Made by a program: the position numbers and the translations under genes
Source of the DNA: PALSA-612 sp963773055
GTDB lineage: Bacteria > Actinomycetota > Thermoleophilia > Gaiellales > Gaiellaceae
Direction of reading: 5' to 3'
Length of the DNA stretch: 64,000 bases
Assembly (NCBI GenBank): GCA_963773055.1
Contig: CAVYZL010000006.1
Span: 1,550,001-1,614,000, forward strand
The notes under the pieces: model-generated
The model's input: only the letters and a program-made list of their open reading frames with translations
Database searches by the model: none
What the model was told of the DNA's origin: nothing
In this document: positions 16,008 through 24,720 of the stretch, in pieces
Layout of the letters: every line of letters starts with the position of its first letter
Position numbering within the stretch: position 1 is the stretch's first letter

Positions 16008-18409
16008 CGACGTTCCTACAGCTCGTCGTCGTCGGCCTTTCAACGGGATCTGTGTTCGCGCTCGTCGGCATGAGCCTCGTGCTCGTGTTTCGCACGACGG
16101 GCATCGTCAACTTCGCGCAGGGCGTGTTCGCGGTGATCGGCGGGCTCTTCACGTTCGAGCTCTCCGACGACATGCCGCTCGCGCTCGCGGCGCTCGTCTC
16201 GATCCTCATTGCGGCGTTCGCCGCGTCGATCCTCGCGGTCGTTGCTGTGGGCTTCCGCCGTCGGACGACGAGCCTTGCCAGCACCATCATCACGCTCGGC
16301 GCAGCGTTCCTGGCGCAAGCCTTGCTTCTGCTCAAGTTCGGCGACATCCCGCGCAGCTATCCCGGCATCTCCGATCGCGCCTGGAACGTCGGCGGAGTCC
16401 TCATCCAGCCGCAGTACGTGCTGATCGCGGGCGTGGCGGTGCTCGCGGCGATCGCGCTGACCCTCTTCCTGCGCCGGACGATCGTCGGCCAGGCGCTGGT
16501 GGCCTGCGCGGACTCCCGTCCCGCCGCCGAGCTCGTGGGCTTGAACATCCGCTCGCTCGCTGTTGTCGCCTTCGTCGGCGCGGCAGCTCTGTGCGCGCTC
16601 GGCGGCTCGCTACTTGCGCCGAGCAACCCGATGACGTACAGCTCGGACGTCGCGATCACCGTCAACGGCTTCGCGGCGGCAGTGTTCGGCGGGCTCGGCT
16701 CCATCCGCCTCGCGCTGATTGGCGGGTATGCGCTCGGGATCCTCGAGCAGCTCGTGGTCGGCTACATCGACCCCCAGTACAGCCTGATCATCGCGCTCAT
16801 CGTCATGCTCGTCCTGATCGGCTGGCGCGCGCGAGCGGAGATTGCGACCGCATCCCACGAGGCACACGCGGCAATCCAGCGTGCACGCGTGCCCTGGCCC
16901 GCACCGGTCCGCATCGCGCTGATACTCGCGGGCGGCGTGTTCGCCTGCTGGCTTCCGTACCAGCTTTCCTCGTTCGACGTCTCGCTTTACGACCGAATGG
17001 GTCTATACGCGCTCGTCACGATCGGCCTCACGCTGTTGATGGGCTACGCGGGTCAGATCTCGCTGGGCCAGGGCGCGTTCTTCCTCATCGGCGCCTACAC
17101 GTCGGCGATCCTCACCGTTGGGCTCGACCCGGCGACACGCTTCATCGACCCCGAGGCGGGAATCTCGCCCCTCGTCGCCGTCCTCGCTGCGCCCGTCGTC
17201 ACTGCCGTGATCGCTGCCGTCATCGGGGTCCCGCTGTTGCGCCTCCACGGCCATTACCTCGCCTTCGCAACGCTCGCGCTCGCCCTTATCGCCTTCGCCC
17301 TCCCCTCCGCCTGGGACCGCTTCACGGGCGGCGAGTACGGCATCTCGGTCACGAAGCCGCTCAGCGTCTTCGGGCATGACCTGCGAGGGCCCCTGCACGC
17401 AGCTGTCGTCTGGGCCATCGTTGCCATCGCGTTGCTGCTCGCGACGAACCTCGTCCACTCACGCGTGGGTAGGGCACTGCAGGCGATCGCGACCGACGAG
17501 ACGTCTGCGGCCGCCTCGGGAATACCGGTTTCGAGCTACAAGCTGCGGCTGTTCGTGTTCGCGGCAGCGCTCGCCGGCCTTGGCGGCGGACTGTTCACGT
17601 TCTCGTTCCTGATCGTCACGCCTGGGGCATTCCCGATCGTGCTCAGCATCGAGTTCGTCGTCATGGTCGCCGTCGGTGGCCTCGGCAACATCTACGGAGC
17701 TGTCGCCGGCACCATCGCGATCCTGTACCTGGAGCAGAAGCTGCGCGAGCTCGGCGCCCGCTCCGAGCTATTTGGCTGGGATCTTCCCGCCGCGGCACCG
17801 ACCGTCTTCTCGTTCGGCGTGTTCGGTCTCATCCTCATCGGCATCATGCTCTTCTTCCCTCGTGGGCTCCTGCCGGCGCTCGGTGACGCTGCGGTAGCAG
17901 GTCGGAAGCGTCTTCCTCTCGGGCGCCGAGCACGGAGCTCCACCGGCGTCGGGCCGTTGTCGGAGACGAACCGAACGCATCGCTCGCCGAGAAGCACCAG
18001 GCTGGATCAGACCGGCTGGCTTGAAGTCATGGGTCAACCGTGCTGGAGCAGCGGCATGGCCCGCTCGGTCATGTCAACCGTCTACAGCTCGTCCAGGGCT
18101 CGCCGGACTAGCACGCGGGCGAGGTGCGCGCGGTACTCGCTCGAGCCCGCGACGTCGGTCGGCGGCTCGGTTCCTTCGGCTGCTTGTTCGGCCGCCTCGG
18201 CAGGGGACGCGCCGCCCGCGAGCGCCTGCTCGACGGCGGTCGCGCGGAGCGGCGTGCCACCCATGCCGGCGAGGCCGACGTGCACGGCGCCGTTCACCTG
18301 CGCCGCCGCAACCCCGACGGTCGCCCAGTCCTGCGCGCGGCGCGAGTGCTTGAGGTACACGCCTCCGGCCACCGCCGGAACCCGGATCTCCGTCAGGAGC
18401 TCGTTCTGA
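16004..18409 (+). CDS. Fused LivH-LivM permease, second system (3' end doubtful)
   Basis: A second single-chain LivH-LivM permease starts at the ATG overlapping the livF stop. Residues 1 to about 290 are LivH-like; from about 320 the LivM half contains LLMGYAGQISLGQGAFFLIGAY and the ATDETSAAASGIPVSSYKLRLFVF coupling region. Hydrophobic, permease-like sequence ends near 17,880 (FFPRGLLPALG). Beyond about 17,930 the open frame becomes Arg/Ser rich and runs antisense into the coxM gene, which is not credible. A frame shift near 17,900-17,960 would reach a TGA at 18022-18024, a more natural end. Confidence 0.8.
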   Translation: MTTFLQLVVVGLSTGSVFALVGMSLVLVFRTTGIVNFAQGVFAVIGGLFTFELSDDMPLALAALVSILIAAFAASILAVVAVGFRRRTTSLASTIITLGAAFLAQALLLLKFGDIPRSYPGISDRAWNVGGVLIQPQYVLIAGVAVLAAIALTLFLRRTIVGQALVACADSRPAAELVGLNIRSLAVVAFVGAAALCALGGSLLAPSNPMTYSSDVAITVNGFAAAVFGGLGSIRLALIGGYALGILEQLVVGYIDPQYSLIIALIVMLVLIGWRARAEIATASHEAHAAIQRARVPWPAPVRIALILAGGVFACWLPYQLSSFDVSLYDRMGLYALVTIGLTLLMGYAGQISLGQGAFFLIGAYTSAILTVGLDPATRFIDPEAGISPLVAVLAAPVVTAVIAAVIGVPLLRLHGHYLAFATLALALIAFALPSAWDRFTGGEYGISVTKPLSVFGHDLRGPLHAAVVWAIVAIALLLATNLVHSRVGRALQAIATDETSAAASGIPVSSYKLRLFVFAAALAGLGGGLFTFSFLIVTPGAFPIVLSIEFVVMVAVGGLGNIYGAVAGTIAILYLEQKLRELGARSELFGWDLPAAAPTVFSFGVFGLILIGIMLFFPRGLLPALGDAAVAGRKRLPLGRRARSSTGVGPLSETNRTHRSPRSTRLDQTGWLEVMGQPCWSSGMARSVMSTVYSSSRARRTSTRARCARYSLEPATSVGGSVPSAACSAASAGDAPPASACSTAVARSGVPPMPARPTCTAPFTCAAATPTVAQSCARRECLRYTPPATAGTRISVRSSF

Positions 18410-18891
18410 CCGAGCGCGGTCATGAACGGCCCATGGAAGAACTCCGCCATCGGCACCGTCCGCTCGCCTCCCGGCCCCTGGATCACGAGGTCGGCATCGA
18501 GCGTCAGCAGCACCATGCCGTAGTCCGACGCGGGATCCGCGTGCGCGACCGAGCCGCCGATCGTCCCGCGATGCCGAACCTGGGGGTCGCCGACGTGGCC
18601 GGCTGCCGTCGCGATCAACGGGCACCGCTTCCCGAGCGTCTCGTCGTCCGCGAGCGCCGCGTGCCGCGTGAGGGCGCCGATCGCGATCGTGTCGCCGTCC
18701 TCGCGCACGTAGCGAAGATCGTCGAGGCGGCCGATGTCGACGAGCAGTGACGGCCGGGCGAGCCGGAGGCGCATCGCAGGCACTAGCGAGTGTCCGCCTG
18801 CGAGCAGCTTTGCGTCCTCGTCTCCCGACAGCAGCTCGAGCGCCTGCTCGACGGACTCCGCCCGAACGTAGTCGCAGGCCGCAGGGATCAT
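18082..18891 (-). CDS. Xanthine/CO dehydrogenase family FAD-binding subunit (CoxM-like)
   Basis: This 269-residue medium subunit of a molybdenum hydroxylase has both FAD motifs: AGGHSLVPAMRLRLARP near residue 31 and TIGGSVAHADPASD near 109. A CO-dehydrogenase C-terminal domain follows. The ATG overlaps the stop of the iron-sulfur subunit by 4 bp. It is the third gene of a large-small-medium order and would pass electrons from the iron-sulfur subunit to quinone or NAD. Convergent with the fused permease gene. Confidence 0.9.
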   Translation of the reverse strand: MIPAACDYVRAESVEQALELLSGDEDAKLLAGGHSLVPAMRLRLARPSLLVDIGRLDDLRYVREDGDTIAIGALTRHAALADDETLGKRCPLIATAAGHVGDPQVRHRGTIGGSVAHADPASDYGMVLLTLDADLVIQGPGGERTVPMAEFFHGPFMTALGQNELLTEIRVPAVAGGVYLKHSRRAQDWATVGVAAAQVNGAVHVGLAGMGGTPLRATAVEQALAGGASPAEAAEQAAEGTEPPTDVAGSSEYRAHLARVLVRRALDEL

Positions 18892-19352
18892 GCGCCGGCC
18901 TTGGCCGCCGCCCGCACGGCGCGGACGATGTTGTCGTAGCCCGTGCAGCGGCACAGGTTGCCCTCGAGCCCCTTGCGGATCTCTTCCTCGGTCGGATCCG
19001 GGTTCTCGCGAAGGAGCGACACGGCCGCCATCACGAAGCCAGGCGTGCAGTAACCGCACTGCAGGCCGTGCTGCTCGTGGAACGCCTGCTGCATCGGATG
19101 GAGCTCGCCATCGTTGGCGAGGCCCTCGATCGACGTCACCTCGCCGCCGTCGGCCTGCACGGCCAGCACCGTGCACGACTTCACGGACTCACCATCGAGG
19201 TGCACCGTGCAGGCGCCGCACGACGACGTGTCGCAGCCGACGTTCGTCCCCTTCATCCCCAGCTGCTCGCGCAGGAAGTAGACGAGCAGCTGGCGCGGCT
19301 CGACCTCTGCCTCGTGCGCCGTGCCGTTGACGGTGATCGTCACCTTCGTCAT
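18888..19352 (-). CDS. Xanthine/CO dehydrogenase family [2Fe-2S] subunit (CoxS-like)
   Basis: This 154-residue small subunit binds two [2Fe-2S] clusters. Cys40, Cys45, Cys48 and Cys60 form the plant-ferredoxin-type site. Cys99, Cys102, Cys134 and Cys136 form the family's second, helical site (CGYCTPG and NLCRCTGY motifs). Length and motif order are complete. Both ends overlap neighbours by 4 bp. Cytoplasmic as part of the three-subunit enzyme; no Tat signal is visible. Confidence 0.93.
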   Translation of the reverse strand: MTKVTITVNGTAHEAEVEPRQLLVYFLREQLGMKGTNVGCDTSSCGACTVHLDGESVKSCTVLAVQADGGEVTSIEGLANDGELHPMQQAFHEQHGLQCGYCTPGFVMAAVSLLRENPDPTEEEIRKGLEGNLCRCTGYDNIVRAVRAAAKAGA

Positions 19353-21619
19353 GCCTTTGCCTCCTGGAGCGCGCGCCAGACGTTCTCGCCGTTGCAGGGC
19401 AGGTCCACGTGCTTGACGCCGTGCGGGGAGAGCGCGTCGACGACGGCATTGAGCACCGCCTGCGTCGAGCCGATCGTGCCGGACTCGCCGATGCCCTTCG
19501 CCCCGAGCGGGTTGGTAGGCGTCGGCGTCACCATCTCGATCGTCTCCCAGGAGGGCAAGTCCGCGGCTGCGGGGAACGCGTAGCCGAGGAACGTGCTCGT
19601 CATCGGGTTGCCCTCCTCGTCGAACACGAACTCCTCGTACAGCGCCTGTGCGACGCCGGTCGCGATGCCTCCGTGCACCTGGCCTTCGACGATCAGCGGG
19701 TTGATCAGGGTGCCTGCGTCGTCGACCGCTACGAGCCGCTTGAGGTCGACAACGCCCGTCTCCGTATCGACGTCGACGACGGCGATATGAGCGCCGAACG
19801 GGAACGTGGGCGGCGCGCCGAACTCGTGCTGCGCCTTCAGCTCCTCGAGCTTGCCGTCCCCGGCAGCGCGGGAAGCGAGCTCCGCCCAGTCGAGCGACGG
19901 CTCGGCCGAGCCCGTGACGTGGAAGGCGCCGCGGGCAGTGTCGAGCTCGATGTCGTCGACGTTCGCCTCGAGGTACTCGGCGACGAGCTCCTTCGCCTGC
20001 TTGACGACGTCGTCGGAGGCTCCTCTCGCCGCCGCGCCGCCGATCTGCGTCGATTTCGAGCCGTACGTGCCCGTGCCCTGCGCGACGGCGTCGGTGTCGC
20101 CCTTGACCACGTCGATCTTCTCGATCGGGAGGCCGAGCCGCTCGCTCGCGATCATCGCGAACGTCGTCTCGTGGCCCTGCCCGTGTGAGAAGGAGCCGGT
20201 GCGGACGATCGCCGCGCCGTCCTCGGTGATCTCGACCTCGCCGAACTCCGCCTCGGCGACGGGGTTCGTGATCTCCGTGTACGTGCTGATCCCGACTCCA
20301 AGCTCCATCGTGACGTCGGCCTCGCGGCGCCGCTTCTGCTCGGCGCGGAGCGCGTCGTAGTCGATCGCCCGCAGCGCGAGGTCGAGCGCGCCCTCGTAGT
20401 CGCCCGAGTCGTAGGTGGCGCCGGTCGCCGTCTTGTAGGGAAACGCGTCCTTGGGGATGAAGTTCTTTCGCCGCACCTCGATCGGGTCCATGCCGATCTC
20501 CGCGGCGAACAGGTCCATCATGCGCTCGAGCGACTGTGATGCCTCGGGCCGGCCGGCGCCGCGGAAGGTCGTCACCGGCGTCGTGTTCGTGACGACGCCG
20601 CGCCCGTGCACCTCGATCTTCGGGATCGCGTAGACGCCACTCATCAGCGTCGAGGTGAGGACGGGGAGGAACGCGCCGACGGTCGGGTAGGCGCCCGCGT
20701 CCTGGAGCACGTCGGCCTTGATCGCCAGCACCTTGCCGTCCTTCGTCCCGCCCAGCTTCATGTGGTGGCGCTGTGCGCGCCCGTGCGCGAGCGAGATCAT
20801 GCTCTCGGTTCGCGACTCCGTCCAGCGCACCGGCTTGCCGAGGCGCTGCGCCAGCCACACGACGAGCAGCTCCTCCGGACCGAAGTGTGCCTTGACGCCG
20901 AAGCCGCCCCCGACGTCCGGCGCGATGACACGCAGGTCGCTGAGCTCCATGCCGAGCGTGCCGGCGATGCCGAGCTGGTCCTGGTGCGGCACCTGCGTCG
21001 AGAGCCAGGCCGTCGTGCGGCCGTCTGCACCGACCTCGGCCGCCGCGGAGCGCACCTCGAGCGGGCAGCCGGCCATGCGCGGGCTGACGAGCGTGTCCGT
21101 GACGATCACGTCACAGCCGTCGAACAGCGTCTCGTCGTCCTCCGGCGGGCCGACGTTGACGGCAATGTTCGTGCCCACGTCCGGGAAGAGGAGGAGCTCG
21201 TCCTTCGCGGCCTCGTCGGCGTCGACGACGGCCGGCAGCGGGTCGTAGTCGACCATCACGAGCTCGGCGGCGTCGACGCCCGTCGTCCGATCGTCCGAGA
21301 TTACGACGGCCACGATCTCGCCGACGAAGCGGACGACGTCTTTCGCAACCACCGGGCGCAGCATGCGCGGCTCGATCAGCGGGATCGGCGGCGGCGCGAT
21401 CGGAGCGACGTCGACGTCCGCACCCGTGAGCACCTCGACGTTAGGGATGTCCGCCGTGGCCGACGTGTCGACGCTCGTGATCTTCGCGTGCGCGAACGGC
21501 GACCGAACAAAGGTGAGCGAGACCGCGCCCTCGAGCGGCAGGTTCTCGACGTACGTCCCCTGGCCGCGAAGGAAGCGGCCGTCTTCCTTGCGGAGAACCC
21601 GGTTCCCGAGGATGCTCAC
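19349..21619 (-). CDS. Xanthine/CO dehydrogenase family molybdopterin-binding large subunit
   Basis: This 756-residue molybdenum-cofactor subunit starts at a GTG at 21617-21619, where the family opening ILGNRVLRKEDGRFLRGQGTY begins. The active-site loop reads TTFRGAGRPEA near residue 360, not the AYxCSFR loop of true aerobic CO dehydrogenase, so this is a form II or other hydroxylase with an organic substrate. Near the end GAKGIGESGTIGS carries the catalytic Glu. No cofactor-insertion (CoxD/E/F/G) genes are beside it. Substrate unknown; aromatic aldehydes or N-heterocycles are possibilities. Confidence 0.9.
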   Translation of the reverse strand: MSILGNRVLRKEDGRFLRGQGTYVENLPLEGAVSLTFVRSPFAHAKITSVDTSATADIPNVEVLTGADVDVAPIAPPPIPLIEPRMLRPVVAKDVVRFVGEIVAVVISDDRTTGVDAAELVMVDYDPLPAVVDADEAAKDELLLFPDVGTNIAVNVGPPEDDETLFDGCDVIVTDTLVSPRMAGCPLEVRSAAAEVGADGRTTAWLSTQVPHQDQLGIAGTLGMELSDLRVIAPDVGGGFGVKAHFGPEELLVVWLAQRLGKPVRWTESRTESMISLAHGRAQRHHMKLGGTKDGKVLAIKADVLQDAGAYPTVGAFLPVLTSTLMSGVYAIPKIEVHGRGVVTNTTPVTTFRGAGRPEASQSLERMMDLFAAEIGMDPIEVRRKNFIPKDAFPYKTATGATYDSGDYEGALDLALRAIDYDALRAEQKRRREADVTMELGVGISTYTEITNPVAEAEFGEVEITEDGAAIVRTGSFSHGQGHETTFAMIASERLGLPIEKIDVVKGDTDAVAQGTGTYGSKSTQIGGAAARGASDDVVKQAKELVAEYLEANVDDIELDTARGAFHVTGSAEPSLDWAELASRAAGDGKLEELKAQHEFGAPPTFPFGAHIAVVDVDTETGVVDLKRLVAVDDAGTLINPLIVEGQVHGGIATGVAQALYEEFVFDEEGNPMTSTFLGYAFPAAADLPSWETIEMVTPTPTNPLGAKGIGESGTIGSTQAVLNAVVDALSPHGVKHVDLPCNGENVWRALQEAKA

Positions 21620-21701
21620 GGTGCCGAGCCTATCCGGCCTGAGCCGGCGAGACAACGCCGTACCGCCTTGCTCACCGCGTCTCCGCGGCCAGCTCGAGCG
21701 G

Positions 21702-22682
21702 CTACGCCGACACCGGGGCGGTGCCCACGACCTGCTGTACGGCCTCGACGATCCGCTCCTCGCTCGGCAGGAGGTACTGCTCCATCGGCTCGGAGTAGGG
21801 GAACGTCGCGTCGAGCGCCGTCACCAGCTTGATCGGCGCCTTGAGCGACGTGAACCCTTCCGACGCGACCTCGGCCGAGATCACCGCAGCCGCCGATCCG
21901 TGACGCGTCGACTGGTCGCAGACGACGAGCCGGCCGGTCTTCTCGACCGACTGGAGGATCGTCTCCGTGTCGAGCGGGGCGAGCGTCCGCGGGTCGATCA
22001 CCTCGGCGCTGACGCCCTCGCCGGCGAGCTGCTCGGCCGCGGCCAGCGCGCGGTCGACCGTCCAGCCGATGCCGACAATCGTCACGTCGCTTCCCTCACG
22101 CCGCACCGCCGCCTCGCCGAGCGGGACGACGTGCTCGCCCTCCGGCACGTCTCCATGCTCGAGCGTCAAGAGGTAGTGGTGGAAGAAGACGACGGGGTTG
22201 TCGTCGCGGATCGAGGCCGTCATCAGGCCTTTCGCGTCGGCCGCCGTGGACGGCACCGCCACCTTCAGGCCCGGCACGCCCATGAACATCCCGTAGATCG
22301 TCCCCGTGTGCTGGCCGGCCCAGCCGGCCGTGAACCCGTACCCGGCCTGGAGCACGATCGGCACCTTCACCTGGCCAGCAGTCATGTAGTGGAAGCGCGG
22401 CGCCTCGTTCACGACCTGGTCCATCGCGACGAGCATGAACTCGGACATGTACAGCTGAACGACGGGGCGGTAGCCGGCGAACGCGGCCCCGACCGCCATC
22501 CCAATCTCGGCCGTCTCGGAGATCGGCGTCACGCGTACCCGGTCGGCCCCGAAAGCCATGAGGAACGGGTCCTCGTCGTGCGTCGCGAGGTTCTGGCCGA
22601 AATAGAGCACCATCTCGTCGCGCTCCATCTCCTGATGCACCGCTTCGCCGATGGCGGCGATGTAGGGAAGCTCTCGTGCCAT
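21702..22682 (-). CDS. 2-Oxoacid/acetoin dehydrogenase E1 beta subunit
   Basis: This 326-residue transketolase-type beta subunit has PISETAEIGMAVGAAFAGYRPVVQ near residue 52 and the GQHTGTIYGMFMGVPGLKVAVPS region typical of E1-beta. The upstream alpha-subunit gene ends 11 bp before it. No E2 or E3 gene follows, unlike a full dehydrogenase operon, so it must borrow a partner complex, or the pair acts as an acetoin- or 1-deoxyxylulose-type enzyme. The specific oxoacid is undetermined. Confidence 0.9.
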   Translation of the reverse strand: MARELPYIAAIGEAVHQEMERDEMVLYFGQNLATHDEDPFLMAFGADRVRVTPISETAEIGMAVGAAFAGYRPVVQLYMSEFMLVAMDQVVNEAPRFHYMTAGQVKVPIVLQAGYGFTAGWAGQHTGTIYGMFMGVPGLKVAVPSTAADAKGLMTASIRDDNPVVFFHHYLLTLEHGDVPEGEHVVPLGEAAVRREGSDVTIVGIGWTVDRALAAAEQLAGEGVSAEVIDPRTLAPLDTETILQSVEKTGRLVVCDQSTRHGSAAAVISAEVASEGFTSLKAPIKLVTALDATFPYSEPMEQYLLPSEERIVEAVQQVVGTAPVSA

Positions 22683-22693
22683 GGGTCAGCTCC

Positions 22694-23737
22694 TCACGCG
22701 TAGACGTAGTTCGTGGCCGCTTCGGCCGCCGGGAACGGGCTCTCGAGCCCGAAGGCGACGGCCGCCTCCATTTCCTCGCGCACCTCTTCCGCGATCGCGT
22801 CCGCCTGCTCCGCGGTCAGCACCTCGTCCGTGACGAGACGCGCGCGGAACCGCGGCACCGGATCGCCGCGGAGCGCCGCCTCGTACTCCTCCTGCGCGCC
22901 GAAGAACGCGATCGCCTCGTGCTCGGGGAAGTGGAGCGGCACGCCGGGCGGCGCGATGATGTTGCCGTGCGCTGAGAGCCGGTAGACGCGCGACTCGACG
23001 AGCGTCGGCCCATCTCCAGAGCGAGCGCGCCCGACAGCCGCCGACAGCTGCTCGTACACGGCGACCGGGTCGCCGCCGTCGACGGTGACCCCGGGCATGC
23101 TGTACGCCTGCGCCTTGACCGCGAGCGGCTCGCCCGCCGCCGCGTTCGCGTCCTCCTGCTCGACGCGCGTGTGGACGTTGTACGAGTTGTTCTCCATCAC
23201 GAACACCACTGGGAGCTTCCAGAGCGCAGCGATGTTCAGCGTCTCGTGGAACGCGCCCTGCTTCGAGGCGCCGTCGCCAAAGAACGAGAGGGCGACCTGG
23301 CCCTTGCCCGCGATCTGCGCCGCCCACGCCGCGCCGGCCGCATGGGGAATGCCCTGGCCGACGATGCCCGACGTGCCGAGGAAGCCGCGCTCGACGTCCG
23401 TCAGGTGCATCGAGCCACCGTAGCCCTTGCAGAGCCCGTCCTCTCGGCCATAGATCTCGGCCATCATCGCCTTCGTATCGGTGCCGAGCACGATCGGGTA
23501 GCCGTGGCAACGGTAGGTCGTCAGCACGTAGTCGTCAGCGTTCAGCGCGGCAAGCGAGCCGACGATCGACGCCTCGGCGCCGTCTGCGAGGTGCGTGTGG
23601 CCGCGGATCACGCCCGGGTGCTCCTCGAAGGTCCGCTTGACGCGCTCTTCGAACTCCCGGATGCGCACCATTTGCGTGAACATCCAGGTCAGCCGTTCGT
23701 TCGAGAGCCCAATCTCAGGCAATGACGTCTCAGGCAC
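22694..23737 (-). CDS. 2-Oxoacid/acetoin dehydrogenase E1 alpha subunit
   Basis: This 347-residue thiamine-diphosphate subunit starts at a GTG at 23735-23737 behind AAAGGAG; frames extending further upstream are spurious. The TPP motif begins at GDGASKQGAFHETL and ends in ENNSYN, and GHTHLADGAEAS near residue 45 plus YGGSMH match acetoin dehydrogenase alpha (AcoA). The start overlaps the end of the TIM-barrel isomerase gene by 8 bp. The pair with the beta subunit is complete; no lipoyl E2 is present in the window. Confidence 0.9.
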   Translation of the reverse strand: MPETSLPEIGLSNERLTWMFTQMVRIREFEERVKRTFEEHPGVIRGHTHLADGAEASIVGSLAALNADDYVLTTYRCHGYPIVLGTDTKAMMAEIYGREDGLCKGYGGSMHLTDVERGFLGTSGIVGQGIPHAAGAAWAAQIAGKGQVALSFFGDGASKQGAFHETLNIAALWKLPVVFVMENNSYNVHTRVEQEDANAAAGEPLAVKAQAYSMPGVTVDGGDPVAVYEQLSAAVGRARSGDGPTLVESRVYRLSAHGNIIAPPGVPLHFPEHEAIAFFGAQEEYEAALRGDPVPRFRARLVTDEVLTAEQADAIAEEVREEMEAAVAFGLESPFPAAEAATNYVYA

Positions 23738-24616
23738 TGGGGCTCCTTTCGGGTGACGCGGCGAGCTGCGCGCTCGTCGCCTCGTAGGCTCGGTCGAACA
23801 TCTCGTCGATCGGGAGGCTCCGAAGCTCCTCCGACAGCACCTCGACGCCCCACGGGCCGTCGTAGCCGAGCTCGCGGAACACGGCGACGTAGTCCAGGAT
23901 CGGGAACTCACCCTCGCCCGGAAGCTGGCGGCGGTTGATCACCTCGTCCAGCCGGTCCTCGGCGTACTCGTAGGGGCCGTCGGAGAGCTCGACCCAGGAG
24001 ATGAAGCGCGGCGGGATGCGCCGGAGCTCCTCGGGGTCGAGCTGCATCTTGCCGAGGTGCCAGGTGTCGAAGGCGAGGCCGCCGTTCGGCGCGTCCGCGC
24101 CCTCGACGACGGCAAGCGCCGTCTCGACGTCGTTGACCTGGATGTCGTACGGCATGAACTCGTAGACGACCTTCGCGTCCGTGACCTTCGCAGCATCGGC
24201 GCATAGCTCGGCGAAGCCTTCCGTGATCCGGTCGAGCTCGCATTCGGTGCCCATGATGTTCCCGGCCTTGATGTGGTGCGCGGGCAGCACGGACGCTGCC
24301 TCGAAGATCAGCGCGCGCGTCTTGTCGGCCGCAACGCGTCGCTCGTCGCCGGCGTCGAGGAACCAGTCGCCGAGGAACTCGAGCTCGAGCTGGTCGAGCT
24401 CGTATTCGTCGAGGATCGCACGCAGCTCGGCGAGCGTCTGTGTCTCGAGCAGGTGCTCGATGTCGGCATGCCAGAGGCCGATGCCCCGGAAGCCGACGCG
24501 CCGGTCTGCTCACAGCGCTCACGAAGGCTGTACAGGCTCCACTCGCGGCCGAAATGCACCTCGACCGGCCCCGACGTGGTCCAGTAGAGGGCGATCAGGT
24601 CGTCGCGCGCGCCCAT
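23730..24616 (-). CDS. Sugar phosphate isomerase/epimerase-like TIM-barrel protein (one frameshift)
   Basis: This AP-endonuclease-2/xylose-isomerase-like TIM barrel starts at the ATG at 24614-24616 (MGARDDLIALYWTTSG). The frame breaks near 24508-24512: the downstream frame continues as RRVGFRGIGLWHADIEHLLE and then runs to the TGA at 23730. Adding one base, or removing two, gives about 295 residues. Conserved acidic and His residues in KVVYEFMPYDIQV, AFDTWHLGK and GVEVLSEE positions fit a metal-dependent isomerase. It leads an operon with the E1 genes and diverges from a GMC oxidoreductase. Confidence 0.75.
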
Positions 24617-24656
24617 CAGCGTCGAAACCTAACGTGCCCGCTCCTCCCTTGCCAAC

Positions 24657-24674
24657 GATCTTGGTAACAAGATC
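24657..24674. promoter_or_regulatory. Inverted repeat in a divergent promoter region
   Basis: GATCTTGGTAACAAGATC contains perfect 7-bp arms around GTAA. It lies between the divergent isomerase (start 24616) and GMC oxidoreductase (start 24721) genes, in a locally less GC-rich stretch. A GntR- or LacI-type repressor site is the obvious reading; no regulator gene is adjacent. Confidence 0.5.
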
Positions 24675-24720
24675 ACGGGCCATTAAGCTGCTGGCCGTAA
24701 CCGACCACGGAGGGGCTGGA

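Noticed and set aside
19349..21619. True aerobic CO dehydrogenase (form I)
   Set aside because: The active-site loop is TTFRGAGR rather than AYxCSFR, and no CoxDEFG accessory genes are adjacent.
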